The notes beneath the pieces were generated by a model that ran no database searches, was not told where the DNA came from, and saw nothing but the letters and a program-made list of their open reading frames with translations. A DNA stretch of 64,000 bases from Streptomyces bauhiniae (lineage in GTDB: Bacteria; Actinomycetota; Actinomycetes; Streptomycetales; Streptomycetaceae), in the NCBI RefSeq assembly GCF_004784475.1, contig NZ_SRRT01000002.1:496001-560000 (forward strand), in the 5' to 3' direction. The stretch's first letter is position 1. The number at the start of each line of letters is the position of its first letter. The translations under genes were made by a program, and so were the position numbers. Positions 1-8,184 of this stretch are shown one piece after another.

Positions 1-473
1 CCGCCCTCGCCGCCGTACTGGGGCTCGCCTCACCCGCCTGGGCCGTACCGTCGAGCACCACCGTGACGGCCAGCCCGCAGTCGACCTCGGTGAACAGCCC
101 CGTACAGCTCCTGGCCACGGTCGACTGCCCTTCCGACCCCACCGGCGGCCTCGGCGTCACGTTCTTCGACGGCAGCGACCTGCTCGACACCGTGCCGGTG
201 AACGCCAACGGCCAGGCCAGTTACACGGCCAGCTTCACCACCGCCGGCAGCCACACCATCACCGCCGCCTACAACGGCAACACCGAATGCGACGCCTCCA
301 ACAGCACCACGAACGTCCAGGTCACCGCGGCTCCGACGCCCCCCGACCCCACCCCCGGCTTCTGCCTCCTCGCCTGCGGCGGACTGATCAACTTCAGCGT
401 CGGCGACATCACCAACAACATCAACACCTCCGGGCGCGGGATCAGCTCCCGCGTTCCGTGGCAGCACCGCTAG
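1..473 (+). CDS. Secreted Ig-like domain protein, 5' end cut by window
   Basis: The reading frame is open from base 3, so the start codon lies outside the window. The first visible residues are the end of a signal peptide: a hydrophobic Ala/Leu stretch ends in an AWA cleavage motif near residue 14, so the mature protein is probably exported. It is followed by one bacterial Ig-like domain of the kind found in surface-protein repeats (about residues 17-100), with GVTFFDGSDLL, an alternating Thr/Ser strand pattern, and YNGN near its end. A short Pro/Thr linker leads to a tail with two Cys and a Gly/Asn-rich segment. Family knowledge suggests a structural or adhesive exported protein. The specific role is unknown. 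A strong terminator follows 35 bases after the stop. Confidence 0.75.
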   Translation, partial: ALAAVLGLASPAWAVPSSTTVTASPQSTSVNSPVQLLATVDCPSDPTGGLGVTFFDGSDLLDTVPVNANGQASYTASFTTAGSHTITAAYNGNTECDASNSTTNVQVTAAPTPPDPTPGFCLLACGGLINFSVGDITNNINTSGRGISSRVPWQHR

Positions 474-508
474 TTCTCCCGGCGTCCTGAACGGATGCCG
501 GGTCACGT

Positions 509-550
509 CGCGGTGAGGGGAGTGGCTGTCGCGCCACTCCCCTCACCGCG
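509..550. terminator. Bidirectional terminator hairpin
   Basis: A perfect 18-bp inverted repeat (509-526 with 533-550) flanks a 6-base loop. It lies between the convergent ends of the Ig-like gene and the STAS gene, so it can serve both strands. There is no U-tract, which is usual in high-GC actinomycetes. Confidence 0.85.
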
Positions 551-570
551 TGCCCGGTCCCTGCCGGCGG

Positions 571-939
571 TCACGCCTCGGGCGCCTCGTCCGCCGACAG
601 GGCGGAGCGGGCGGCGGCGAGGTCGACGAAGACGGGGAGCGCGGCCCCGCTCACCTCGATCATCAGTCGCATCAGCCGGTCGGCCCCGACGAGGCCGACG
701 CGGCGGTGCAGGCGGAGCGCGATCAGGTGATTCAGCAACGCCGTGTTGACGAAGGTCACTTGACGCAGGTCGAACACGACGGGCGCGACGCTGCTCCGCA
801 GCACTTCGTAGCTGACCCGTTCGACGACGTGGATGGAGTGAGCGTCGAAGTCGCCCCACAGTCTGATGACCCACAAGGTCCCCACGGGGGCCGCGAGCGC
901 TCGCGCCGCATGGCTGGAAGCCCACACCGGAGGACGCAC
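571..939 (-). CDS. STAS-domain anti-anti-sigma factor-like protein
   Basis: This 122-residue protein is a stand-alone STAS domain of the SpoIIAA/RsbV type. The core strand reads APVVFDLRQVTFVN, followed by TALLNHLIAL where RsbV proteins carry the phosphorylated Ser/Thr (usual context DSSGL). Here Asp is replaced by Asn and the candidate phospho-residue is Thr. Such proteins normally release a sigma factor by binding its anti-sigma kinase; no kinase or sigma gene lies next to it, so the partner is unknown. The GTG start is supported by an AAGGAGG Shine-Dalgarno a few bases upstream. The gene is monocistronic, ends at the shared terminator and is divergent from the SDR gene, with a repeat-containing region between them. 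Confidence 0.8.
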   Translation of the reverse strand: MRPPVWASSHAARALAAPVGTLWVIRLWGDFDAHSIHVVERVSYEVLRSSVAPVVFDLRQVTFVNTALLNHLIALRLHRRVGLVGADRLMRLMIEVSGAALPVFVDLAAARSALSADEAPEA

Positions 940-960
940 GCTCCTCCTTCTGGGCCACGG

Positions 961-983
961 GACAATTAGTTGTCACTAGACAA
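961..983. promoter_or_regulatory. Alternating GACAA/TTGTC operator-like repeat
   Basis: The order is GACAA (961-965), TTAG, TTGTC (970-974), ACTA, GACAA (979-983). Adjacent half-sites form two overlapping inverted repeats, each with a 4-base spacer. It sits between the divergent STAS and SDR genes. The A/T-rich island stands out against the GC-rich surroundings, which suggests a dimeric-repressor site; the regulator is unknown. Confidence 0.5.
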
Positions 984-1201
984 TCATGCCCAGCTCAATC
1001 GCGCCAACCACCGCAGGCCACCGCCTCCGGCCCCCTCCGCCGCACGCCCTCCGCATCACGTGGCAGGGCGTCGGCGGCTGGGTCACCATGGGTATGCACG
1101 GCTTCGGGGCCCAGTGACATGTGGCGGACGCCCGCGCACGGTGCCGCTGCCACGGGCCCGGTCGAGAAGCGATCCGACGGGTCCGATCTCAGGGAGGCCC
1201 C

Positions 1202-2044
1202 ATGTCCCAGCCGCCTCGTCAGGAGCAGTCCCCGCCCGGTGTCACGAGCGAGATGACTCCCCGTCCCGATCACGGTGAGGAGAGCTACCGAGGGTTCGGG
1301 CGCCTGTCCGGCAAGGCGGCGGTGATCACCGGGGCGGACAGCGGGATCGGCCGGGCCGTCGCCATCGCCTACGCCCGCGAGGGAGCGGACGTCCTGGTCT
1401 CCTACCTCGACGAGCACGACGATGCCGCCGAGACGCGGCGCTGGGTGGAGGAGGCCGGCCGCCGCTGCGTACTGGTCCCCGGTGACGTGGCCGATCCGGC
1501 GCACTGCCGGTCCGTCATCGACAAGGCGGTCGAGGAGTTCGGCCGGGTGGACGTGCTCGTCAACAACGCCGCGTTCCAGATGACGCGGGAGTCCATCGAG
1601 GACATCCCCGACGAGGAGTGGGACCACACCCTGGCCACCAACATCAGCGCCTTCTTCCACCTGGCCAAGGCGGCCGTCCCCCACATGCGGCCCGGCGCGT
1701 CGATCATCGCGACCACCTCGGTCAACTCCGACATGCCCCCGCCGCAATTCCTTCCGTACGACGTCACCAAGGCGGGTCTGGCGAACATGGCCGGTGCCCT
1801 GGCCCAGATGCTGGCGCCCCGGGGAATCCGCGCCAACAGTGTCGCGCCGGGCCCCGTCTGGACGCCGCTCATCCCCTCCACCATGCCGCCCGAGCAGGTC
1901 GAGGGCTTCGGCTCGGACTTCCCGCTCGGGCGCGCGGGCCAGCCGGCCGAGCTCGCACCGGTGTACGTCATGCTCGCCTCCGACGAGGCGAGCTACGTCT
2001 CCGGCGCACGGATCGCGGTCACCGGCGGCCAGCCGATCCTGTGA
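1202..2044 (+). CDS. Short-chain dehydrogenase/reductase (stress-type SDR)
   Basis: This 280-residue classical SDR has a polar N-terminal extension of about 30 residues. The NAD(P)-binding motif TGADSGIGRA is near residue 42, NNAAF replaces the usual NNAG, and the catalytic set is Ser in TTSVNSD with YDVTK. The extension and motif order fit the subgroup that includes Bacillus YhdF/Gsp39-type oxidoreductases, whose substrates are mostly undefined. The start was chosen at the ATG with AGGGAGG upstream; an upstream in-frame start lacks a ribosome-binding site. The stop overlaps the GTG of the phosphomannose isomerase gene (GTGA), so the two are translationally coupled. That hints at sugar or polyol metabolism, but this is inference. 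Confidence 0.88.
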   Translation: MSQPPRQEQSPPGVTSEMTPRPDHGEESYRGFGRLSGKAAVITGADSGIGRAVAIAYAREGADVLVSYLDEHDDAAETRRWVEEAGRRCVLVPGDVADPAHCRSVIDKAVEEFGRVDVLVNNAAFQMTRESIEDIPDEEWDHTLATNISAFFHLAKAAVPHMRPGASIIATTSVNSDMPPPQFLPYDVTKAGLANMAGALAQMLAPRGIRANSVAPGPVWTPLIPSTMPPEQVEGFGSDFPLGRAGQPAELAPVYVMLASDEASYVSGARIAVTGGQPIL

Positions 2045-3060
2045 GTGCCGACCCGGCTCTGTACCCGCTGCGGCTGACCGTCACGGCGAAGTCGCTGGTG
2101 TTCGGCGGGCACGCCATCGCACGCCGCCTGGGCAAGACCGGCATCCCGGACTGGAGCATCGCCGAGACCTGGGAATGCAGCGACGTCACCGGCAACATCG
2201 GCGTGGTGACCAACGGGCCGCTCGCCGGCAGCTCCCTGCGCCAAGTGGTCGCCGACCATCCCGAAGCGCTGATGGGCGCCGGATGGACCGGCGAGTACTT
2301 CCCCGTACTGACCAAGTTCATCGACGCCACCGGCACCCTGCCCGTGCACCTGCACGCCGACGACGAGACCGCCCGGCGCCTGGAAGGAGAGCGCAACGGC
2401 AAGACGGAAGCGTGGCACATCCTCGACGCCGCCCCCGGTGCGACCGCCCTGTGCGGCGTCCGGGACGGCGTCACGGCCGACCGGCTGCGCGCCGCGCTGG
2501 AGGCGCAGGACTTCGACGCCGTGCTGCGCCGGCTGCCGGTACGCGCGGGAGAGACCCTCTACGTACCCGGCGGCACCCCGCACAGCTTCGGACCCGACAC
2601 CTTGATCTACGAGATCGAGCAGACCTCCGACGTCCAGCAGCACGCGATGCGCTGGCACATGGAGGACGGCTCCCCGGTGAGCGACGCGGAGTTCGCCGCC
2701 AACCTGGACATGCTGATGCAGGAGGTCGACCTGGACACCCGACCCGACTTCACTCCCGGACTGGGCATCGCCGTCGGCGACGCGGTGGAACGGGTCTTCC
2801 TGTGCGCCGGCCCGTACTTCGCCCTCGAACGGTGGCGCGCCGGCACCGCGGAGCCGCTGCGGCGCTCCTTCGCCACCGCCCAGATCCTCACCAACGTCGG
2901 CCTTCCGGTACGGGTGCGGACGGGCGGCTGGAACGAAGAACTCGGCCCGGCGGACACGCTGTTGCTGCCCGCGGCCTGCGCGGAGGTCGAGATCGCGGGG
3001 CCCGCCGACGTCCTGTTCGGCCACCTGCCCGGCCTGGGAGGCAAGGCGTTGGGGTGGTGA
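2041..3060 (+). CDS. manA: Class I mannose-6-phosphate isomerase family protein
   Basis: This 339-residue cupin-type enzyme belongs to the compact Bacillus-like class I phosphomannose isomerases, which interconvert mannose 6-phosphate and fructose 6-phosphate. Expected Zn-ligand segments are visible: PVHLHADDE, then GKTEAWHILDA with the conserved Glu, and GGTPHSFGP with the third His. The length fits the short form rather than the 390-residue form typical of the main actinobacterial ManA. This copy may therefore be a secondary isomerase or act on another aldose phosphate. The GTG start overlaps the SDR stop by four bases, so both probably form one transcript. The gene ends seven bases before a convergent pseudogene. 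Confidence 0.85.
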   Translation: MSADPALYPLRLTVTAKSLVFGGHAIARRLGKTGIPDWSIAETWECSDVTGNIGVVTNGPLAGSSLRQVVADHPEALMGAGWTGEYFPVLTKFIDATGTLPVHLHADDETARRLEGERNGKTEAWHILDAAPGATALCGVRDGVTADRLRAALEAQDFDAVLRRLPVRAGETLYVPGGTPHSFGPDTLIYEIEQTSDVQQHAMRWHMEDGSPVSDAEFAANLDMLMQEVDLDTRPDFTPGLGIAVGDAVERVFLCAGPYFALERWRAGTAEPLRRSFATAQILTNVGLPVRVRTGGWNEELGPADTLLLPAACAEVEIAGPADVLFGHLPGLGGKALGW

Positions 3061-3066
3061 GCGCGG

Positions 3067-3760
3067 TCAGGCCGGTGTGCCCGCCTTGATGCCGTGCTTG
3101 AGGCACTCCCCCAGCGGACCGCCGTCGACGACGAGCAGATCGGCGTGGACGCCGACGGCGAGCGTGCCAATCCGGCCCTCCATGCGCAGCAGACGGGCGG
3201 TGGTCGGGGTGGCCGAGCGGATGACGAGGTTCACGCCCGCCTTGTGTGCCTTCTCCAGCGCGCCGAGGCCGGCCACCCGTACGTCGTCCATCTTGCGGTA
3301 CGACGCCTCGCCCAGGCCTAACCGCTTGCCGGCCTCGGCCAGTTGCTCGTAAGTGACCTCCGCGACCGCCGCGCGGATCTCGTCGTCGGTGTACTGCACG
3401 GCGGACACCGCGTCGTGCAGGGAGGCGACGCCACCGGAGAGCAGCATCTTCGCGCGCGGCGGCGCGTACGGCGTCCGGGCCGTCGGCGATGCGGGCGAAG
3501 TCCGGCTGGCGCTGACAGAGGGCACACCGTCTTCGGACAGCGGGCGCGGGTCGCCGTGGCCACCGGTCTGGGGGAGCGCCTTGCCGGCGAAGACGAGACG
3601 GGGCCCGGGCAGCAGGCCCTCGTCCAGCGCTCGGGCCATGCCGTGGTCGGCGCCACCCACGTCGCTCACGGTGGGGAAGCCGCGACGCAGCAAGCGCCCG
3701 GCCTCGCGCAGGGCGCGGACGGTTGCGCAACCGCGCGTTCAGGACGCCCGTTCGGCCGCG
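3067..3760 (-). pseudogene. Decayed amidohydrolase (Xaa-Pro dipeptidase-like)
   Basis: Fragments of a metal-dependent amidohydrolase can be read in order: a segment near FPTVSDVGGADHG, GPRLVFAGKAL, TGGHGDPRPL, KMLLSGGVAS, YEQLAEAGKRLGL, RSATPTTARLLRMEG and GVHADLLVVDGGPLG. Between VPSVSAS and KMLLSGG the reading moves to another frame, where PDFARIADGPDAVRAA can be read. That is a frameshift plus lost sequence. The segments carrying the His ligands (the usual DxHxH near the N-terminus and the middle AHAY region) are absent, and an in-frame stop lies upstream of the first conserved block. The gene therefore has multiple deletions and should encode no active enzyme. The right boundary is approximate. 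Confidence 0.8.
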
Positions 3761-4006
3761 TCGAGGCATCGTGGCCGGCCCGGCAGCGCAGCCAGATCTG
3801 GTCGCGGGCGCGTCGCCGCCCGGCAGGGCACATCGCCCGCACGCCCCCGTCCTCCACCCAACACGAGCGCGTCGCTGCCCGCTACGCCGGCCACTTGCAA
3901 CCTACGCCTGGCATACGCCGGGGAGACCACCCCCCAGGGACGGGAGCGGACACGGTGCCCGTAGGGCGGACGGGTCCCCTGCGGCCGGCCAGTGGACGGT
4001 GACCAC

Positions 4007-4300
4007 CTACGCGGACGAGCGCGGGCGACGATCGGGACCGGAAGGCTCGCGCCAGGTCCGCTCGGCACCCTCGGCTGCCGCTCGGACCTCTGGCGGCACA
4101 TACTCACCGTTCTCCTGGGCGACCTGGGCCAAGTCGAGGTACATGAGCGCGGCTGCAGCGCGACCGAGCAGGTTCCCGTGGCCCTCGACTCCCCAGCGGG
4201 TGAGATGACGTGCCGCCTCGTCCAGGCCGTCCTCGGAGGCGGTGGGAAAGATCTCGCGCAACGCGGCGCGGGCAATCTCCACGGTGCTTCGTGTCTGCAT
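4007..4300 (-). CDS. Hypothetical protein, 97 residues
   Basis: I do not recognise this family. The protein is mostly helical by composition, with MQTRSTVEIARAAL at the start, TRWGVEGHG in the middle and a basic, Ser/Arg-rich tail. No signal peptide or membrane segment is evident. I chose the ATG at 4300, with GAAGGA about eight bases upstream, over an earlier in-frame start that would overlap the preceding gene. It lies 23 bases after the stop of the two-TM protein on the same strand, so they probably share a transcript. Confidence 0.6.
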   Translation of the reverse strand: MQTRSTVEIARAALREIFPTASEDGLDEAARHLTRWGVEGHGNLLGRAAAALMYLDLAQVAQENGEYVPPEVRAAAEGAERTWREPSGPDRRPRSSA

Positions 4301-4323
4301 CAGGACCGTCCTTCGGGCAGGGG

Positions 4324-5004
4324 CTACGGATGGGTGGCGCGTGCGATGCACACGAGGCACTTGTCCTCGTAGCTGGTCATCCACATGACGGCGCGTGCAC
4401 AGCTCTCAGCGGAGGCGAGGGCCTCGGTGCGGTCCAGATCGGCGAGTTCGACCGTGCACAGCACGTCCCGGACGAGAATCTCCCAGTGGTCCTGGGCCTT
4501 CTTCCAGTCTCCCCGGTGCGCCCGCCGCACGTACCGGTCCAGGAACTCCTGGTCATGCGGGCCCTTGAGGTGCAGCGTCTCGAGGAAGGTGATCCTGCCC
4601 GGCAGCTTCAGCCGCCGGGCAAGGCTCCGGCGGCGGAAGAGGTGGTTGGTGGCGATCTCCTTGACCCGTTGCATTCGCGCAGCGATCACATGACCGGCGA
4701 CCCCGCCGATCAGCGCCGGTACCAGCAGCCAGCCGATGACCGACGCGCCCCAGGACGAGACGTGTACGGGTCTGTCGATGAGCGTGAACACCCGGTATAT
4801 GCCGCTCCAGCTCTTCTCGGCACGAACGGCCCCGAACACCCAGACCCATCCGATGATCACAGCGATCGGGACACCCCAGTCGATGAACCACTGCGTGACA
4901 CCCGACAACGCCTTACGCGAACGAAATGAGCGCCGGACCCGTACGGCAATGGACTGCCCGCGCGGCGGGAGCAACGACGGCGGCAGCGGAGGCGGCGACG
5001 ACAA
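4324..5004 (-). CDS. Putative membrane protein with two N-terminal TM segments
   Basis: This 226-residue protein has a Pro-rich N-terminus, then two hydrophobic helices (about residues 38-62, containing GVPIAVIIGWVWVFGAV, and 84-110, containing VIGWLLVPALIGGVAGHVIAA). A positively charged cytoplasmic domain of about 110 residues follows, with RRRSLARRLKLPG and a Cys pair near the end (DKCLVCIA). The layout resembles uncharacterised Streptomyces two-TM proteins such as DUF6313, but I cannot confirm the family. It is the first gene of a likely two-gene unit with the 97-residue protein. The start is the only ATG giving the full N-terminus; the ribosome-binding site is weak, so the start is uncertain. 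Confidence 0.55.
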   Translation of the reverse strand: MSSPPPLPPSLLPPRGQSIAVRVRRSFRSRKALSGVTQWFIDWGVPIAVIIGWVWVFGAVRAEKSWSGIYRVFTLIDRPVHVSSWGASVIGWLLVPALIGGVAGHVIAARMQRVKEIATNHLFRRRSLARRLKLPGRITFLETLHLKGPHDQEFLDRYVRRAHRGDWKKAQDHWEILVRDVLCTVELADLDRTEALASAESCARAVMWMTSYEDKCLVCIARATHP

Positions 5005-5497
5005 CAGAGCCCTCCCAGAACATCAGCACTCGATCACCGCACATGACGCGCCCACGCGGCCCGCGGTTGCGATGGCGTCGGGCTCTTCTGCGGCAGTTTC
5101 TCCCGGACATGTTCCGCCGCCTCAAGGTGAGCAACTGACGCCCTTGAAGTCGGCGCAGGATGCCCCGCAGAGGACAGCACGCCAGACCGCTACCGCCGGG
5201 CTTCTCAGAGCAGCGGCAAGTGCCCGAGCGGCCGGCCGCAATCAGCCTGCGCCTCCAGGAGCGCCGGTGCGCCAAAACCTTCACGGGCGTCAAACGCACC
5301 GCGGTGCCATGGGCGCGGGGTGACACGGCCGCCCACTACGGAACCGATGACCGCGCCGGAGTTTCCCCGCTACGCGGCGAGCAGGCTCACCGACCTGGCG
5401 CCCTGGGCCGTTTCGTTCGGAGCACCATGAGCGAGTCAATTGTGAAAGCTGGAAGAACGCTGTGGCCGAGTAGCAGAAGGTCGCATACGTTCACCCG
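5005..5497. other. Intergenic region without a convincing gene
   Basis: About 490 bases separate the divergent membrane-protein gene and the next forward gene. Frames here give Arg-rich, low-complexity translations without family signals, so I call no gene. Promoters for both flanking genes should be here; I saw no clear -10/-35 pair or long inverted repeat. Confidence 0.5.
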
Positions 5498-5971
5498 GTG
5501 AGCTACGACATCACGCTCGTGCGGGTGCAGCCGGGCCTGACGCTTCAGGAGACGCTTGACCGTCTCAACGCCGACTTCGATCCCGATGGCGACCTGCCGC
5601 CGCTCCGGCTTACTCGGGCGCAACGGAACGAGTGGGGCCGAATCCTGAGACGAGTCTCGCGGGACATCGGCCCCGTCGAGTCCGAGGAGTACCTGTACAG
5701 CCTCACCCTGGAGACCGTTGGTCCGCCGGGACGCGTGCAGCTCGACTACTGCGGTGACACGGGCCATATCGAGGTCGCTTACCGCCACGCGGGGCCGGCG
5801 ACGTCCGAAGTGATGAAGCTGGCCTATCGCATCGCTCGCATCGTCGAGGAAGAGAGCAGCTTGACCGGCCATGACTTCGAGGTGGACCAGCCGACCCGGA
5901 CGGGTGACCCGGCCATAGCCGCCGCCCGACTGAGCAGCGTCTCCGAGTGGACACAGCATCACTTGAGCTAG
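5498..5971 (+). CDS. Hypothetical cytoplasmic protein, 157 residues
   Basis: I do not recognise this family, though the composition is that of a real folded protein. It begins MSYDITLVRVQPG and has alternating strand-like segments (YLYSLTLETV, GRVQLDYCG) and an acidic, helical C-terminal half. No signal peptide or TM helix is visible. A GTG start is assumed because it gives a natural N-terminus; the preceding bases carry no good Shine-Dalgarno sequence. A 15-bp palindrome, TGAGCTAGTAGCTCA, spans the stop codon and may contribute to 3' end formation. The gene converges with the quinone oxidoreductase gene. Confidence 0.6.
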   Translation: MSYDITLVRVQPGLTLQETLDRLNADFDPDGDLPPLRLTRAQRNEWGRILRRVSRDIGPVESEEYLYSLTLETVGPPGRVQLDYCGDTGHIEVAYRHAGPATSEVMKLAYRIARIVEEESSLTGHDFEVDQPTRTGDPAIAAARLSSVSEWTQHHLS

Positions 5972-6059
5972 TAGCTCACCCGGTGGACCAGAGAGGGATG
6001 CCCGCGACGGGGAGTCCGGCAGATCGGCTACGGCTGCGGCGGCCGTGCTGGGCCGAGGC

Positions 6060-6953
6060 TCAGACGACCAGAACCCGGCGTCCGCGCGTATGCCCCGCCC
6101 GGCTGTCGATGTGGGCCGCCGCGGCCTCCTCGAGTGGGTACGACTTCTCTACCGGGATGCGCAGACTCCCCCGCGAGATCAGGTCGACGGCCTCCGCGAG
6201 TGCGTCCGGGACGCTGCCGGCCACTCCGGAAAAGCGGACACCGAGTTTCGGCGCGTCGAGATCGGCGATGGAGAGTACTCGTCCAGGATCGCCCGTCAGC
6301 TCGGTCAGTTCGCGGATCACGCCCGAGCCGGCGAGGTCCAGGGCCGCGTCGACCGGGCCGAGGCGCCGTACACGCTCGGTCCAGCCGTCTCCGTACGTAG
6401 TGGCGAGGGCGCCCAGGCCGCGCAGGTAGTCCTGGTTGGCGGCCCCGGCCGTGCCGATCACCCTGATGCCGCGGTCGCGAGCGATCTGCAGCACCGCCGA
6501 CCCCACTCCCCCGGCCGCGCCGCTCACGAGCAGCGTCTCGCCGGGCCGTACGCCGACCTCGCGCAGGACGCGTAGCGCGGTCTCCACCACGGAGGGGTAC
6601 CCGGCCGCCTCCTCGAACGTCAGCCCCTCGGGCATCCGGGCCCAGGCCGACAGCACGGCGAACTCGGCGTAGGTGTCGGCCCCTTCGCCGAAAACGCGGT
6701 CGCCGGCCTCGACCCCTACGACGCCCTCGCCCACCTCGTCCACCACCCCGGCGGCGTCCAGCCCCACCCCGGAGGGCAGCTCGACCGGATGGGCCCCGAG
6801 GACCTGGCCCTCCCGGATTCTCCAGTCGACGGGGTTCACACCCGCCGCCCGTACGGCGATGCGCACCTGTCCCGGGCCCGCATGGGGCTCCTCGGCGTCC
6901 ACGAGTCGCAGGACGTCCGGACCGCCGAACTCGGCGAAGCTCACTTTTCTCAT
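6060..6953 (-). CDS. NADP-dependent quinone oxidoreductase-like (zinc-free MDR)
   Basis: This 297-residue medium-chain dehydrogenase/reductase belongs to the zinc-free quinone-oxidoreductase branch. The GroES-like N-terminal domain has RAAGVNPVDWRIREG and the G-rich catalytic loop GVGLDAAGVV. The Rossmann domain carries SGAAGGVGSAVLQIA near residue 145. The structural-zinc cysteine cluster is absent. It probably reduces quinones or enones with NADPH. I prefer the ATG at 6953 because a TATGTT -10-like hexamer lies seven bases upstream, which predicts a leaderless mRNA; an ATG four codons upstream would overlap that hexamer. It is divergent from a TetR gene, with a palindrome between them, so it is the likely regulated target. 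Confidence 0.85.
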   Translation of the reverse strand: MRKVSFAEFGGPDVLRLVDAEEPHAGPGQVRIAVRAAGVNPVDWRIREGQVLGAHPVELPSGVGLDAAGVVDEVGEGVVGVEAGDRVFGEGADTYAEFAVLSAWARMPEGLTFEEAAGYPSVVETALRVLREVGVRPGETLLVSGAAGGVGSAVLQIARDRGIRVIGTAGAANQDYLRGLGALATTYGDGWTERVRRLGPVDAALDLAGSGVIRELTELTGDPGRVLSIADLDAPKLGVRFSGVAGSVPDALAEAVDLISRGSLRIPVEKSYPLEEAAAAHIDSRAGHTRGRRVLVV

Positions 6954-6960
6954 GCGGCCG

Positions 6961-7017
6961 AACATAGCACTAACGGTTAGCTTTTAAGAACAGGTGTGAT
7001 TTCATAGCTGCTAGGAT
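6961..7017. promoter_or_regulatory. Divergent leaderless promoters with TetR operator
   Basis: CTAAC-G-GTTAG (6970-6980) is a near-perfect palindrome just upstream of TATGTT (minus strand, 6961-6966), which precedes the reverse gene's ATG by seven bases. On the plus strand TAGGAT (7012-7017) precedes the TetR ATG by six bases. Binding at the palindrome would block the reverse promoter. No clear -35 is seen for either. Confidence 0.65.
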
Positions 7018-7023
7018 CAAGCC

Positions 7024-7611
7024 ATGACCGTGCCGACCGGACGCCGCGAGCGCAAGAAGGCCGCGACCCGCCAGAAGATCGCCGACACCGCCCTGCGGCT
7101 CTTCCTGGCGCACGGGTACGACGCGGTGGGCATCCGCGAGGTGGCCGCCGAGGCCGACGTGGCCGTGACCACGGTCTTCTCCCACTTCGCCTCGAAAGAG
7201 GCCCTGGTGTTCGAACAGGACGAGGACTTCGAGCAGCGCCTGGTACGGGCGGTCACCGACCGCGCCCCGCACGAACCCCTCATCCCCGCCCTGCGCCAGG
7301 AGATCCACGCCCTGGTACGGCACTGCACGGGCGACGACGCCGCCCCGGTCTGGCGGATGATCGTCGCGTCACCCGCCCTGCGGGACTACGAGGAGTCGAT
7401 GCGACTGCGCCACGCCGACGCACTGGCGACCGCCATCGCCGCCAATCTCAACCTGCCGCCGACAACGACGACTTGCCGGACGATCGCACGGTTCGTGATC
7501 GACGCGTACACCCTGGCCCGCGAGACTGCCGAGCCGCAGGCCGCGGTCGACGAGATCTTCCACATGATCGAGGCGGCATGGGCGGTAGCCCGTCCGGCCC
7601 AAGGCACTTGA
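7024..7611 (+). CDS. TetR/AcrR-family transcriptional regulator
   Basis: This 195-residue protein has a typical N-terminal TetR HTH (about residues 12-58): TRQKIADTALRLFLAHGYDA, then IREVAAEADVAVTTVFSHF and the closing segment ASKEALVFEQDE. The all-helical C-terminal domain is expected to bind an unknown ligand and dimerise. It is divergent from the quinone oxidoreductase gene across a 58-base region containing an 11-bp palindrome. By position it should repress that gene and probably itself, responding to an electrophilic or aromatic compound; this is inference. The ATG is six bases after a TAGGAT -10-like element. The weak AGGA in the same place could instead act as a ribosome-binding site. 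Confidence 0.88.
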   Translation: MTVPTGRRERKKAATRQKIADTALRLFLAHGYDAVGIREVAAEADVAVTTVFSHFASKEALVFEQDEDFEQRLVRAVTDRAPHEPLIPALRQEIHALVRHCTGDDAAPVWRMIVASPALRDYEESMRLRHADALATAIAANLNLPPTTTTCRTIARFVIDAYTLARETAEPQAAVDEIFHMIEAAWAVARPAQGT

Positions 7612-7697
7612 GACGCGGGCGGAGCGTTGAGCGCGGGCCTCGTCATCGCCCGCTTCAGCATTCCGAAGAGGTTCTCTTTCCCCCCGACCGCGACTTG

Positions 7698-8177
7698 TCA
7701 GTCGATGTCAAGTACCTGGGTGTCGTAGTCCGGGTCGGCCAGAGCGACCCGGCCGCCGGGCCGCACCACCCGCAGCAGTTGGTCCAGCACCCGGTCCGGT
7801 TCGGCGACGTGCTGCAGGACGCGGTCGGCCCAGGCGCCGTCGAACCGGTCCGCGCCGAACGGCAGCCGGTGTCCGTCCGCGACAACTGTGCGTGGCAGTC
7901 CCCGGTCCCGTGCCCGCGCGATCATCGTCCAGGAACTGTCGACCGCGACGACCTCCGCCCCGCTGCCTGAGCGCAGGGCCAGGGCGGCCTCCCCGGTACC
8001 CGCCCCGACTTCGAGGAACACACCGCCGGACTCGGCACGCAGGAGCTCGTGCAACCGCTGCTTGCACGCGGCGTAGAACGGCTCCACACTCAGTCGGTCC
8101 AGGACCTGCACCCACTCGGCTGGTTGGTTCTTGGTGTATGTGGAGAAGGTGCGGAGCGAAGAACGGGCTTTGGTCAC
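7698..8177 (-). CDS. Class I SAM methyltransferase, C-terminally shortened
   Basis: This 159-residue protein begins with a helical region, followed by the SAM-binding motif I FLEVGAGTGEAAL (about residue 54), motif II EVVAVDSSW and the post-motif segment WADRVLQHVAEPDRVL. It stops just after motif IV, at PGGRVALADPDYDTQV. A complete class I methyltransferase would continue for roughly 80-100 residues with the last two strands and substrate-contact regions. I could not find this continuation downstream in another frame. It is therefore probably a truncated, perhaps non-functional, copy. A GTG start is used. It is divergent from the HIT-like gene, with only 19 bases between starts. Confidence 0.7.
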   Translation of the reverse strand: MTKARSSLRTFSTYTKNQPAEWVQVLDRLSVEPFYAACKQRLHELLRAESGGVFLEVGAGTGEAALALRSGSGAEVVAVDSSWTMIARARDRGLPRTVVADGHRLPFGADRFDGAWADRVLQHVAEPDRVLDQLLRVVRPGGRVALADPDYDTQVLDID

Positions 8178-8184
8178 CGGTGGC

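Noticed and set aside
4913..5326. Minus-strand frame of 137 residues in the gap before 5498
   Set aside because: Arg-rich low-complexity translation without a ribosome-binding site, typical of GC-rich intergenic DNA.
5966..5980. TGAGCTAGTAGCTCA palindrome as a full terminator
   Set aside because: Only a 7-bp stem across the stop codon with almost no loop, too weak to call by itself.
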